Below are positions 24,841 through 36,783 of a stretch of DNA of 64,000 nucleotides, one piece after another. This stretch comes from Ceratotherium simum simum (lineage: Eukaryota > Chordata > Mammalia > Perissodactyla > Rhinocerotidae). The notes beneath the pieces were generated by a model. That model searched no databases. It saw nothing but the letters and a program-made list of their open reading frames with translations, and was not told the origin of the DNA. The stretch spans positions 2,758,832-2,822,831 of the forward strand of contig NW_004454182.1 of NCBI RefSeq assembly GCF_000283155.1, in the 5' to 3' direction. Position 1 is the stretch's first letter; each line of letters begins with the position of its first letter. Made by a program: the position numbers and the translations under genes.

Positions 24841-25135
24841 AGAGTGTGGAATTCTGACTGTAGTGCTTTATCAGCAAAACCCACAACTGAATGTGCAGGG
24901 TTGAGAAAAAGGAAACAAAGCAGACAATTCTGTATTAGATTTGATCCATGATGTTACTATTTTTTTCTGCACGTTAGTGTTATATTATCCATGTTGTGTG
25001 TGATTGTATGTGTCTATGTGTGTATGTGTGTCTTGTATTCCTTTCTGTCAAATTGGCAATAATTTAGCTTACAGTAAAAAGATATGCTTGCATGAACCAG
25101 AGTGATAAATTAACTGCTCAATTATATGGTTAGGA
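24841..25135. repeat. Spacer with a (TG)n-rich microsatellite
   Basis: An imperfect TG/TATG repeat spans about 24,990-25,034. Nothing else was recognised. Confidence 0.6.
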
Positions 25136-25139
25136 TAAG

Positions 25140-25318
25140 TAGTTGCCAAGTGGAGCTGATCACCAGCAACACCTAGGAATTTTAATACACAGGCTCTGAA
25201 CCACAGCCCCAGAGATTCTGACTGAATATGTCTGGGATTAATATCTGAGGGTCTGCACTTAAAACTTCCTTGGGTGTATCAGTGATTCCTTAGGTTTGGA
25301 CATCACTGCCATAGATAA
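25140..25318 (+). mobile_element. MER5A hAT element
   Basis: Contains 'aattttaatacacaggctct', 'ccccagagattctgactga', 'tatgtctgggattaatatct', then 'tttggacatcactgcc'. These are in the order of the MER5A consensus. Confidence 0.75.
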
Positions 25319-25590
25319 TTCACTATTTTAGGATCTAACATATGTGGGGGGTGTCAGATATAGCTGGTGAGTTTTAGAAGGAATTTAAGCCTTTGAAGAA
25401 AAGATAAGATTCAGGAAGTTCTCAGAAATAGGGAGAACTAGTCAGGAAGCAAAATATAAGAAGGGGTTTCTATTTCCTTAAAAAGATAAACCAGCCTGAG
25501 CTACCGTGTTTTTATTCCCAAATCAACCTAAAGAAAAGACAAAACAAGAGAAAAATTTGAATTCCAATACAAAAAAAAAAAAAAATAAGA
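25319..25590. other. Unannotated, with an A15 run
   Basis: An uninterrupted A-run lies near 25,570-25,585. No element could be assigned upstream of it. Confidence 0.35.
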
Positions 25591-26115
25591 AACTCCCATT
25601 GACACTGAAAGTCCTGTCGCCTGCAGGTGAGTGTGGGGTTGGATGGCTACAGCATGCTCATGAGGAAGTGGAGAAAAGGCATGCGAGAGAAAGCTTCTAG
25701 AGTTCTGCTCTTGGCTCTTCTCCGTTTGGCGGGAAAGCGTGGCAACAGGTCAGGCCCCGGCGCTAACAGACAGGGATGTTCCCCAGACAGGGGCGTATGC
25801 AACCCAAGTCAGGGCCGGGGTTGGTGAAAACACGGCAGGACTGAGGAGATGCTCCTAGGCAGGCATTCCTCTACCTTTTCTATGACAGCTATTCTCCTCG
25901 AGAGTTTTAAGGTGAAGTTGGGACCCGACGCACTACATGAGATGGCTGCAAAAAGAAGAGATGAGCAACTGTGTCTGGTGCCTGGGGAATTGTTTGGGGC
26001 ATCCCTTCCCATCTTTCTTCTTAAACACACCTTTATCTTTAAACTCAACATAAATGGTCGCCCTGGCTTCAAATCTTCCCGATATATTCTTAGAAAAGAG
26101 AGCTGCCATGCCTAG
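25591..26115 (+). other. CpG-richer unique-looking block
   Basis: Between about 25,610 and 25,830 there are about ten CpGs, clearly more than in any other non-SINE, non-LTR stretch of the window. A consensus splice donor, cag|gtgagt, lies at 25,623-25,631. Overlapping frames of 64-88 codons occur on both strands, but none is recognisable. This could be a decayed LTR, a small regulatory element or an untranslated exon. There is no decisive evidence. Confidence 0.25.
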
Positions 26116-26179
26116 GAGTCTAGAACCAGACTCCTGCCTGAAATGTACAACCCCTCAAAAGACAGAAAACAAACTGGAA

Positions 26180-27460
26180 TAAGGGGTACCACCAGACGCA
26201 GAATTATTAAAACACATGCACCAAAAATTTAAAATAAGCAGGATAAATATACCTAGAAAATAAGGAAAGATACTAGCAATATGAAAAAGAACAAGACGGC
26301 ATAAGGAAGACATAGAAATACTAACAAGGAAATTGAATCACTGAGGTGAAGGACAAAAGACATGAGAAAAATGGTGGAACGAATTCTGCTGACAAGTTAA
26401 TGAGTAAACTGGAAGACGAGAGAGAGGAACACTTTTGAAGGCAGCTGGAGGGGATAGAGAAAAAGATAATATAAAATAAATGCTACCAGATAGTAGGAAT
26501 TTTGGAGGCAAAATATCACAAATGTAGATGAGGAAGTACTTGTAGATACCTGGTGATAAATTATCCAGAATTAAAGAAAGATTAAATTTCCATTTAAAAG
26601 GCTCATAAAATGCCAAAGAAGAGATAAAGAAAATCACACAAGCAGACAAATTTTAGTTGAATTTAAAAACATTAACACATTTGTAAAGCTGTCAGAGAAA
26701 AACAACAAATCACCTAAAAATTTACAGAATTCTGATCAGCATCAGATGACTCAATAGCAACACCATATATAAGGAGTCAAAAACAAAACAAAACCTCCTA
26801 ACATATAAAATAATTTTTCAGAAACAAGAGGAAAAGTGTAAAAAATTGATAAAGGATATAAACAGTTCACACAGATGGCTTTTAACACAACTTTACACAT
26901 AATAATAAAAATGCAAAATAAAACTACACTAAGATAAAATTTTTTACCTAGTGGGTTATGAAAATGTTTAAGAGTTCACAACAAACTGAGATGGCAAGGT
27001 TGTAACGAATGAGGTTCTCTCACACACTGCTTGAGGGAATGCAAAATGGACTACCTTCATAGAGGAAAATTTGGTGCCATCCAACAAGGCTACATATGCG
27101 TTGACCCTTGGACCCAGTGAGCCCATTTCTAGATGTGACTCCAAGGATCGATTTTGAAATTTTTGAAAGAAATAAAAATACACATTTATTGCAGCAATAT
27201 TTGTAATGGCAACACATTGGAAAACACTGAGACACCCATGCATAGGGGACACTTGGTTCAGATTGGCACAATGGGGTTCTGTGCAGCAGTAAAAAGGAAT
27301 AAGGAAGATCTATATCAGCACAATCAGTTGATGTGGATGAAAAACAGCAAGGTGGAGACTACAGTAAAGCAGTTAAACATATTTAAATGTATTTGCTTAC
27401 TTTTGCAAAAAAAAATACAAGACACAGAAAGCATAAATCAGAAACTAATAAAAATGCTTA
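26180..27460 (+). mobile_element. HAL1-like / L1M element
   Basis: The first part (26,180-26,780) is ORF1-region-like old L1 sequence: 'aattatccagaattaaagaa', 'caaagaagagataaagaaaa', 'aaagctgtcagagaaaaac'. It is followed directly by an L1 3' region from about 26,980: 'ctctcacacactgcttgag', 'tgcagcaatatttgtaatgg', 'cagcagtaaaaaggaata'. ORF2 endonuclease and reverse-transcriptase sequence is missing between them, as in HAL1 half-LINEs. A deleted L1M is the alternative. The 130-codon frame at 27,154-27,546 is part of this 3' region. Confidence 0.55.
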
Positions 27461-28870
27461 TTAAGAGGGTGGGTGAAAATTGGGTAGAAGATAATTTTGA
27501 CTTACTATATGTTAATGACATCCATGTTCAAAAATATGTTTCTTAAAATGTAAGATAAATTTAAAATGAAGGTAAAACTTTACAACAAACCTTTAAAACA
27601 GAAAAAAATAAATAAACCTAACTCTATTTCAAATTCATAGCATAATGACACATACAAAGAATTTAGGTAACTTTAAAACACAGCACTATGATTGTTCACT
27701 CTCAATGGGATATTTATTCTAAGGACAAAAATAACTGCAAAGAAATCTTGAAATTTATGTAGTATATTTGTTGTGAGCAGTATTGGCAAAGAAATTAAAT
27801 AATTTCTGTTTTCATTGTAGGATAGATTAAATGAGTAAATGCATTGACATTGTTCAGTACCATGATTATCACTGTAGGAATTTGGTAAATAGAATAGAAA
27901 TAAAATATGAGTCCATAAATAGAGCTATTATTTAGTAAATGATAAAGATATACTTTAAATTAGTGATAAAGAGATGAATTATTCAATAAATGATAATGGG
28001 AGACATATAGTGAGATATTTTCTAAAAGCGTTGGATCACTAATTTAATCTTTACACCAATTTAAATTCCATATGGATTAATTCATAAGCACTAAGAAAAA
28101 TATTTGGGTTGATGTTTAATCATAGGGTTGAAAAGACATTTTAAGTGAAAAAGAAAACTAAGAAGCAATAAAGAATGCACTAAAATGTGACTAAGTAAAA
28201 TACAAAGAAAAATTTTTGAAAATCTGGTATGGCAAAGATACCATAAAAACTAAAAAATAGATATATTTATATGAAGAACATTTGTAACATATATGAAGAA
28301 CGTTAGTCGAAGTTCCTTAGTTTGCCAGAAATCTTAAACTAATTTAAAAAATATAAAACATACAAAAGGGAAAATAGACAAATGAAGCAAATATGGTAGA
28401 ATTAAAAGTAAATAGCAAGTTATATTGAAAAATACACCCATACTTATTCCTAATTAAGGACACATAAATCAAAGAACAATGATATAACATTTTTCCTTGA
28501 TTGGATTGGCAACAAACCGAAAAGTTAGATATTATCCCATCTTGACAGTGGAGGGGGGATTTCCTTATTTTCACGTACTGCTTGTGCAGGGTTGATATTC
28601 AGGTAGAATGCACCAGTGTTGCCATATGTTCTAATTGGTACCAGCATCTGTTCCAATTGGTCAGAGTCTGTGTTCTAGAAATTGTAAAATATTTTAATAT
28701 CTCCCTTGTGTGAATAACAGTACAAACTGGCACAACATTTTTATAGTACACTTGGTGTTATGTATGCATATTTAAAAAGATGTATGCTCTTTGGTCCAAT
28801 AATTCCACTGATAGGAACATATCACCTACTGTAATATGCAAAAATTATTTACACCTTGAAACTTATTTTA
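27461..28870 (+). mobile_element. Old L1ME-type fragments
   Basis: From about 27,960 the sequence follows the ORF2-end of old L1: 'gaattattcaataaatgat', 'aaattccatatggattaatt', 'aaaatctggtatggcaaaga'. It then runs into the 3' region: 'caatgatataacatttttcc', 'gattggattggcaacaaacc', 'ggtccaataattccactgat'. The preceding 27,640-27,900 resembles the 3' region of another L1ME copy. No intact frame is present. Confidence 0.6.
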
Positions 28871-29576
28871 GCATTTTTTGTTATAGGATAATTTTGTTAA
28901 ACAATTTAAACATCTCCTCTTGGGGGATCTCATTTCTAACATTTCCTTCTATGTAGAGGGAGCTTCTCTAGCTAACTTGAGTTACTAAATTTATAGCACA
29001 CTTAGATGAGTTATATTCAATGACAGATGTTATGGATTTGAATAGAATAGGACATTTTAATAAGATTTTTCTTGTCACGACATTATATGAAAGATACAAG
29101 GAAATTCTCATCGGACCACTAGACATGTAGAACTTATGTATATTTGCCTAATAGCATTCTCTCAGGAATTCTGCCCACGTGCCCTTTTGCCCTGCTAAAA
29201 ATGACATTTTCAATATTAATTTTCCCTTTCCTACTTCTTTTTATAAACTATAAGTAATTTCTTTTTGAAGAAGAGAAGATGCTTCTAAAGAGCTGCCAAA
29301 CATTTTTCCTTGCCAGAATAAATTTGAAAAATGACATTCATATCAGTAAGGAAATTGTATTTGAGGAAATGTATGTCAATTAACATCACCATTGCCAAAA
29401 AAGTTAGCATTAATCTATATTCACAAAATTTATTAGCAGAATTTTAAGTGGTATATAATTTAGGGTTAACAGCACACACACTGGAGTCAATTCAATTAAC
29501 ATTCACCAGTAAAGTCTTGCATTGAAGCAGACATATTGTAGAAGTCTAGGTATTCAAAAGTATCTGTTCATACATT
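28871..29576. other. AT-rich unannotated sequence
   Basis: No nameable repeat or gene. Confidence 0.35.
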
Positions 29577-29596
29577 TCCTTTACCTTTCTTTCTTC

Positions 29597-29795
29597 TTTT
29601 TTTTTTTTTGTGAGGAAGATCGGCCCTGAGCTAACATCTGCCACTCCTCCATCTTCCTCTACTTTATATGGGATGCTACCACAGCATGGCTTGACAAGTG
29701 GTGTGTCGGTGCGCGCCCGGGATCCGAACCGGCGAACCCCGGGCCACTGCAGCGGAGCGCGCACTGTTAACCACTTGTGCCACCGGGCTGGCCCC
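29597..29795 (-). mobile_element. ERE SINE, single-module form
   Basis: A minus-strand equine SINE with poly-T at its start, one 'gtgaggaagatcggccctga' module, the tRNA-like head ('gcgcgcccgggatccgaacc') and a 'ccgggctggcccc' end. The second tail module seen in longer copies is absent. The target-site duplication is exact, tcctttacctttctt at 29,577-29,591 and again at 29,796-29,810, and the head still carries many CpGs. Both suggest a young insertion. Confidence 0.95.
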
Positions 29796-29811
29796 TCCTT
29801 TACCTTTCTTA

Positions 29812-31080
29812 CTCTGAACAATCTTTTAAAGTAAGTTGTGCATCTGCCGTGTCATTGTGACAGATGTAAAAAAGAAGAACAATACTGGATGCTGTAAGGG
29901 TGAATGTGGACACTACACTTGATTAGTTCTCAGAATTCCAAAATATATGTCCTACTGATAATTTCTATTTTTCAAAATATATTTACCTAATATCTAACAT
30001 TTTGCAAGATTCACTAATTATAAAGGTTGAGTATTATATTAATAGTGGGAAAATCAATTGTAGTAAATCACATGTGATGGTGCTCTAGTTTTCTGTTACT
30101 CCACTTTAAATGTTAAGAATACAATTTTTATCTAGAGAAGAGAAAGCATTACAGTTTTTATGTCTATGTGCAACAGGCAGTAGGTGTTGTAGTTCAACCT
30201 ATTGCTGCATTGAAAGCTTGAGTAGACCTGATACTTAAGCAAGAAATAATCTTGGAAGTAGCTAAGCTATACGCTGATTATGTGCAATGTAGTAATTGAG
30301 CTACTTTAGGTCTGATTTGATCTTTCCCTGATATAAACCAGAGAAAAAGAAGGCGAATCTGATTCTGTTCTCTTTTAAGGTAGCAGATCCCTAACTGCAT
30401 TGACATTCCCGAGACTAAACATTTGGAAATGTGCATTGGTTTTTTGATGGCTGGGTAGTAAAACAAAGTAAGATAAACACTACTCAAGTCCAACCATCAT
30501 TTTTATTTAAACCTTGAACACAGAAACTTATATTTTTATCCTCTTTCATGGGAAAATAAACTTGCCTTACTTATGAAGAATATTGATATTTAATATCACC
30601 ATTTACATATATATCAAACAGTAAAAGTCAGATGAAGGATCTTTTCAATTAAACATTTCAGAATTTTTCAAATTTTCTGAAATATAATACTTTTGCATTA
30701 TAGGACCTACAAGTACTAATAATCTTGTTAAAAGTCTAAGTGCTTAATGGCTATGGGTTTTTTTCTATGTACAAATCTGATTACTTGAAGCATACTTTGT
30801 ACTTTGGAGTACTAGTTAAAATTCTCTTTCTAGAAAAACCTGTTGATTTTTGCAACATTTTTGTTTGTTAATTGACTATTCCCCGGATTCCTCTGAGTAT
30901 ATAGACAAAAAGTTTATAACAGAAAGAGATCTTAGCCCAATGATCCCTCAGAGTAGTTACTTAGTAAATTAAAACAAAATTAAAAAGAAGGAAACTCAGA
31001 AGCAAACTTAGTAGTAAATCTGACCTTGAATTAGGTAAGGATTTCTTTTTCGTGAGTTTGGGTTAGGCAACGATATTTTA
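29812..31080. other. AT-rich unannotated sequence
   Basis: No gene, RNA or nameable repeat was recognised. Confidence 0.35.
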
Positions 31081-31084
31081 GATA

Positions 31085-31560
31085 CAAAATAGAATGTTCT
31101 TAGCAGCATTATTCATCAGAGCCAAAAATGAAACAACATAAATGTCTATCAACTGTAGTATATCCATATAATGAAAAATTGCTTAGCAATAAAAATAATG
31201 AGATATTGAATCATGGACAACCCTCCCCCCAAATTATGCTAATTAAAAGAAGCCAGTCACAAAATACCACATATTGTATGATTCCATTAAATTGAAATGT
31301 CCGGGACAGAAAAATGTACAGAGAAAGAAGGTTGATTAGTGGTTTACTATGGCTGGCGTGAGGAGGAATGGGGAGTCCCTGATAATGGACTTGGGATTTC
31401 TTTTTGGGGTGATGAAAACATTCTAAAATTAGATTGTAGTGACAAATGTACGCTCTGTAAATATACCAGAACCATGGAACTGTACAATTTAAATGAGTCA
31501 ATTTTTTGGTACATGAATTATGTTTCAATGCAGCTGTTAAAAAATAAGTGAAAAAAGAAA
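31085..31560 (+). mobile_element. L1M 3' end, 5'-truncated
   Basis: Ordered L1 3' motifs: 'gcagcattattcatcagagc', 'gaagccagtcacaaaatacc', 'acatattgtatgattccatt', 'tctttttggggtgatgaaaa', 'ggaactgtacaatttaaatg', then 'cagctgttaaaaaataag'. A 131-codon minus frame here is only the complement of this repeat. Confidence 0.9.
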
Positions 31561-31754
31561 AGGAGCTGGAAAATCTGGAGGGGGGAGGTTTAAGAAAATA
31601 GTTCAAAATAAAAAGAAATACAGCATTCTGGATAACAGTTCAAAGCCGCAAAGCAGAATCAAGGCAATGCTTCAATAACTGAGATATGTGTCCCTTTGTG
31701 AGTGGGGCTGCACATATTTGGAAAAGTGAATGGCAAGGTAAGCGCATATGGTAG

Positions 31755-32257
31755 TGATACCAGCTCAACACAAGGGAAGCTATATTGTATAAAAGAAACC
31801 ACGCTGTAACTTTGAATGACCTCTGACTAACTAACCCAGCTGCATATGCACCCTCCAGGAGATTTACCTGCTCTGTAGATCTTATGACCTCCCAGCTGTG
31901 ATGAGACAGTAATTTTGTTCTTTTGAGTTCCTTAGGAATGTGATGACCCCTGGACAGAGAGTCTATGCTGACAGCCATCATCAACGACAACTGAAAGATC
32001 TGGTGTGACACTCCCAGTCTGTAACACCAGAGGGTCAACATTCCTGACCCCCTCCCCTATAACTCACCAAGTTATATAACTGCTGTAAGAGTCTGTGCCC
32101 CCCTTAAGATAGTTCTTTAGGACACTAGTCCCCCCATATTCTGATTTGCTAGGTTTTCACTTTATAAAATGCCCTTTCTCTGCCACCATCTCGCCTCTTG
32201 ACAATTGGCTTTTGTCTCACGGCGAGCAGATTGTGCCCTTTGTGCAGTGCGCTAACA
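31755..32257 (+). mobile_element. Probable ERV1-like solo LTR
   Basis: The 3' part looks like an LTR: a TATA-like box at 32,071-32,078 (gttatataac), 'tctctgccaccatctcgcct', 'ttgtctcacggcgagcagat', and an end in '..gctaaca' at 32,257. A possible start, tgatacc at 31,755, gives about 503 bases and a four-base duplication of gtag/atag (one mismatch). The start is uncertain and could lie as far upstream as about 31,640. A 133-codon frame at 31,640-32,041 on the minus strand is antisense to it and not a gene. Confidence 0.5.
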
Positions 32258-32539
32258 ATAGTTGTTGGGGTTGTTATATAGAGGCTAAAGTAAATGTGAG
32301 ATTTTCCTATAAAAGTGGGACACCTGAGATATAACACCTTCAGCAGAAGTGAGTGCGGAGGGACTATCCCACTTAAAGAAATAGTGGCATTTCCCCTGGT
32401 TTCAGCTTTAGTTCTGAATGGGGCAGAAACAGCTTCTCTGAGAATATCTAAGCACAAATCTGAGCTCATGTTGATTTGGAGTTTGAATTCACACTTTCTG
32501 TTTTTCTAAAATATTCCTCCCCATACCCCTCACAACCCC

Positions 32540-32960
32540 ACCTTCTACCCCTGCAAGGGAAAAAAAAAAAAGGGAAAATAGTTTAAAGCTTTACCCTTTG
32601 GTTCTGTCACCTAACTAGCAAAATGTAAATTCTCTGTGAAAGAATAGACTTTAACACCTCAAGAAAATGCCACAAATAGACTTACAATAGGACTTCTTAC
32701 AGTACAACAGGACCTAGAGTAAAAATAACACCAACCAAATGGAAAAAACAAAGCTCAATTAGGAGAGTCAGTGGAAAAAAAGAAACAAACTAGAACTGCA
32801 GAATGAAACCTACAATTTTGAAATTATCAGAAAAAGAGTATAAAATGAATCTTCAAAAAATAAAGCAATGTAAATGTATATGGAAACTATAATGAATAAA
32901 AAGAAGTCAACAATTTGACCAAGTTGAAATAAAAATAAAATAATTTAAGATAAAAATCCA
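32540..32960 (+). mobile_element. Possible old L1M 5'-region fragment
   Basis: An A-rich sequence with 'gaaattatcagaaaaagagt' and 'gtaaatgtatatggaaac', reminiscent of the 5' part of old L1M. Divergence is high and the boundaries are approximate. Confidence 0.4.
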
Positions 32961-33019
32961 GTGGCCGGCTGGACACATCAAATTGGCACCCATTAGTCAT
33001 ATTAATAGTTGGAATTAAT

Positions 33020-33232
33020 TTGTGCTAGATAAAAGCCATGTGCTTTATGTGCCATTGTCATTCCTCTTCCAAAATCATCCCATAAGATATATAGTGTTAT
33101 TATTCCCTTTTCACAGAAAAGGAAACTGAAAGAGAAAAAAAAAAGAGCTAATTTATTTACAGTCACACTGCTAATAAGCCAGGATTTGAACAAATGAACT
33201 CTGAATTCTGAGCTTGTATTTTTAACCATTCT
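33020..33232 (-). mobile_element. MIR SINE
   Basis: Antisense MIR pattern: 'ttattcccttttcacagaaa', 'aggaaactgaaagagaaa', 'cagtcacactgctaataagc', 'caggatttgaac', and '..gcttgtatttttaacc'. This covers most of the element. Confidence 0.75.
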
Positions 33233-34120
33233 ATTTTACTGTTTAGCAAAAATTGATGGTACAAATGAACAAATAAGTGGATGATATAAAGTCTGGAATA
33301 TTAATCTGTTGGCATAGAGAGCAATGAAAGAGATGAACATTTTAGAAAAGGAATTGGAAATTTTAGAAATACAAAGAGATCAATTTAAAAATTGTAAGGT
33401 GATGAAAATTGATTGATAACTCTAAAGTACTGAGATCAAGAAGGACATTTAAACAATGAAGATGTGGTAATTAACTTAGCTGTCCTTTTGAATTCATCTT
33501 ATATTCCCCTTTTTTCCTGTTAATTGATATTTTTCATATATAAATACAATTGCCTTAAATGTCATTCTGTACCCCCTTATCTTATTTTTTCTTCATGACC
33601 CTAAAATACCTGAGATTCTTTATATTTGTTTATTTACTTGTTTGTTTATTAGCTCTCTTGACCCATGAGTTTGCAGGCTACTAAAAAGCAGATTTCCTAA
33701 TGTGTATAATATAGAACATTAGTCCTACAAGATTCTGCGTGAAACAAAAATTTGACAAATAAGTTTGGGAAATTCTCTGTCAAGGCCACAAAACTATTAT
33801 CTTCCTCTTAAAAAAAATTGGCCTAATAAAATTGATATCACAAGGAGCCAGTAATCATCAAAATCTATACTCTGAAAAGTTGTTTTTTAAATAGTTGAGC
33901 AAGTAAGCAATGATTTAAATAGCTGCACAGAGAGCAGGAAGATACAACAGAAAAAAGAGCAAATGTTTGGATCCATTATTTTAAGAACTACTGTTAATCA
34001 ACGGGTATAACAACAACATGTTGGGGACACATATTTAATGAATACTTTTAAACAGACCCCAGCAACAGTGACACAAAATCTTACACAGTTCAGTTATTTA
34101 TTTAATATTCCAGTCAGAGT
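33233..34120. other. AT-rich unannotated sequence
   Basis: No recognisable gene or repeat. Confidence 0.35.
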
Positions 34121-34136
34121 CTCCAAACTTTCCTTC

Positions 34137-34318
34137 TTTTTTTTGCTGAGGAAGATTCACCCTGAGCTAACATCTGTGCCAATCCTCTTCTATTTTGTAT
34201 GTGAGTCACTGCCACAGCACGGCTGCCGGCGAGTGGTGTAGGTCCGTGCCTGGGAATGGAATACAGGCTGCTGAAGCGGAGTGTGCCAAACTTAACCCCT
34301 AGGCCCCAGGACCAGCCC
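34137..34318 (-). mobile_element. ERE2/ERE3-type SINE (older)
   Basis: A minus-strand equine SINE with a single 'ttgctgaggaagattcaccc' module, a 'tattttgtatgtgagtcact' segment, a diverged head and a 'ggaccagccct' end. CpGs are largely decayed, so it is older than the 29.6 kb copy. An imperfect target-site duplication flanks it: ctccaaactttccttc at 34,121-34,136 and ctccaaatttttcttt at 34,319-34,334. Confidence 0.9.
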
Positions 34319-34339
34319 TCCAAATTTTTCTTTTAAAGC

Positions 34340-35560
34340 AGCTTTAATATCAAGTCATATGCACTTCAATAGCAAATATTAAGGAAATTGCTTTAAAAAA
34401 AAGTAGAGAAGACAGCAAAAACAAAGAGAAAATTAATTAACTTCAAGATAGTTCTAGAGAAATTATACCAATGCCAGAGAAACAAGGATATGTATAGTAA
34501 AGGAGAAAAAAGAGACACAAGAATAAAATAAAAAGGTATAAGATTATACATCTAATAAGAATTGTAGAAAAGAATATAGAGAATGCAGATGAGCTAATAT
34601 TCAAGAATATAATACCAGAAAGTTTTCCACATTTTATAAAAGCATAAAACATCAGACATATGAATGCTTTTCATAAATAGACACAAATAAATAAAGATAG
34701 ATAGGTAAAAATAGATTTGCTGTAGTAAAAGTTCAGAACATCATTGGAAAATAGAATATGTTAAAAGCAGCCAGAGGGAACAAAAAGAAATAAATGACGA
34801 TTAGATTGAAGGCTACATTCTCAATAACAACACTGGAAACCAGAAGACAGTGGAATGACATATTCAAAATGTCATTAAAAGTGTAATGATATCTTAAGAA
34901 ATAAAATACCTCCAAACCCAGAATTCTGTACTCTGCAAAATATCTCTCAAGAATAAAGGCAAAATAAAGACATTTTTTAAGATAAACTGAGACGCTTAAG
35001 GAAAAAGAAAAATCATCCCAGGAAAGTTTGAGATGCAAAAATAAGTAATTCCTAAAGAAATGGTAAATTTGAGAGCCAAACTGAACAAATATCAACTCTA
35101 TAGAAAAATGAGAAAAATCTTTATGTATTAAATCCCTATACATTAAGGGAATTTAGTTTGGAAAAAGTGTGATCTAAACTATCTTGTTTTCTTATTTTTT
35201 GTATTTTTAGGTAGGAGATTATATTAATCAAAATTTATATTGTTAAATTACGTATATATTTTAATTGCTTATGTTAACTTCAAAAAATATTAATAAAAAA
35301 TATAATTCCAAGCCAGGCGAAAGGGACAGTTGTATACATAGATCCATGAGAAGGCGATAATTGAGGATTAAAAAAAAGGAAAAGAAGTAATATGACCAAT
35401 ATAAATTATTAAGGTGGTAGAAATTATTAGAAATATATTAGTAATTAAAATCAATATAAATAGATTAACATATCCAGTTAGCATGAAATGATATGCATCA
35501 TGAATTTTTAAAATAAATGACTATATATAAACAAAAACAACTCTAATCCATAAGATTAAA
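34340..35560 (+). mobile_element. Old L1M, 5'-region fragment
   Basis: Contains 'taaaagcagccagagggaac', 'cactggaaaccagaagacag', 'cccagaattctgtactctgc' and 'aaggcaaaataaagacattt', the sense order of the same L1M region seen antisense at 1.7-2.7 kb. The 136-codon minus-strand frame at 34,733-35,143 is antisense to it. Confidence 0.65.
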
Positions 35561-35751
35561 AATACTTGAAAGTAAAGTGTGTTAAAAGTAGAAGCCAGAA
35601 GGATCTACTACAGTGGACAATTCTTCCCAGCATTCCTAGAAATGAAACAGATGGAAACCTACACAAGTATTGCTTAATTACTACAACTAGAAAAAATTTA
35701 GATTTATAGTCCAAAAAGTTGACTAACGTTGCCATAATTAAAAACCACAGA

Positions 35752-35940
35752 GGCTGGCCCAGTGGTGCAGTGGTTAAGTTTGCATGCTCCACTTTGGCAG
35801 CCCGGGGTTCGCAGGTTCGGATCCTGGGCTGGGCCTACACACCGCGCATCAAGCCATGTTGTAGCAGTGACCCACATACAAAATAGAAAAAGATTGGCAC
35901 AGATGTTAGCTCAGGGACAATCTTTCTCACACACACACAC
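35752..35940 (+). mobile_element. ERE SINE with an (AC)n tail
   Basis: One of two plus-strand equine SINEs. It begins 'ggctggcccagtggtgcagt', continues through the tRNA-like promoter region ('gcaggttcggatcctgggct') and ends with a single tail module. A CA repeat, not poly-A, follows at about 35,928-35,940. Flanking aaaaaccaca (35,740-35,749) and aaaaaccaaaacaca (from 35,941) look like a target-site duplication. Confidence 0.9.
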
Positions 35941-36519
35941 AAAAACCAAAACACAGACTCTTCCGTATTGTTTTTAAGCCTAAGCCAATTTTCAAGCCGG
36001 AAACCCTTTGAGTGAAAGGGGATTGGATCACTTTTAGAAAGGAAACTGAAACATTGCTACAGGTGTATCTGTAAATCTTCTTCCACACATGTCCAATGTG
36101 CTCTGCATATTGTTACCAAGATGACCAAACACTGGAGGAAGGGAAATTTGAGAATATTTTAGGGATTATTAGGTATGACCTCTGTATTGGTGCTGATCCA
36201 TTGTCAACTAATTAGAGCTGGGGTTTATGGAGTTCAGGTAACAAATAGAATTTTGTCTCAAACATGGCTCACAATTTTCCAGTGTGTCTTATCCTCAGAC
36301 TCTGGTTATTTCTCCTTTACTGAATGCATTTTTAAAAATAGACAGCCAGTTTCAGAATCTCCATATTGGCTCAATAACCTAGGGACTACAGGTTTTCACT
36401 GTAGGAAAAGCCAAGTGAAAGCCTTGGTATATTTGTCTATAAACCAAAATATTAAACAAAAAGTAATACTGATCTTTTTGTCTCCACAGTTTTGTTTTTT
36501 TCCAAAATGTCCTTGAGTT

Positions 36520-36783
36520 GGAATCATACATTATACAGGCTTTTCAGATTGGCTTTTTGAACTTGATAATATGCATTTAAGTTTCCTCCATGTCTTTTCA
36601 CAGCTTGACAGCTAATTTCTTCTCAACACTGATCAACATTTCATTGTCTGGATATTTCAGAGTTTATTTACACATTCACTTACTGGAGGACATCTTGGTT
36701 GTTTCTAAGTTTTGGCAGTTATGAATAAAGCTGCAAGAAACATGTATGTACAGGTTTTTGTGTGCACCTAAGTTTTCGACTTC
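36520..36783 (-). mobile_element. L1M fragment, part 1
   Basis: Antisense L1 3'-region motifs: 'ggaatcatacattatacagg', 'tttcctccatgtcttttcac', 'cattcacttactggaggac', 'agttatgaataaagctgca'. It is interrupted by the ERE at 36,784. Confidence 0.75.

Noticed and set aside
27154..27546. 130-codon plus-strand frame
   Set aside because: It lies in an L1/HAL1 3' region.
29597..29795. tRNA gene suggested by tRNA-like promoter boxes
   Set aside because: The tRNA-like part is the head of an ERE SINE; there is no full cloverleaf. The same applies to the other nine EREs.
31211..31606. 131-codon minus-strand frame
   Set aside because: It is the complement of an L1M 3' UTR.
31640..32041. 133-codon minus-strand frame
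   Set aside because: It lies antisense in a probable LTR and shows no domain or conservation evidence.
34733..35143. 136-codon minus-strand frame
   Set aside because: It is antisense to an old L1M fragment; low-complexity hydrophobic translation is typical of A-rich LINE DNA read backwards.
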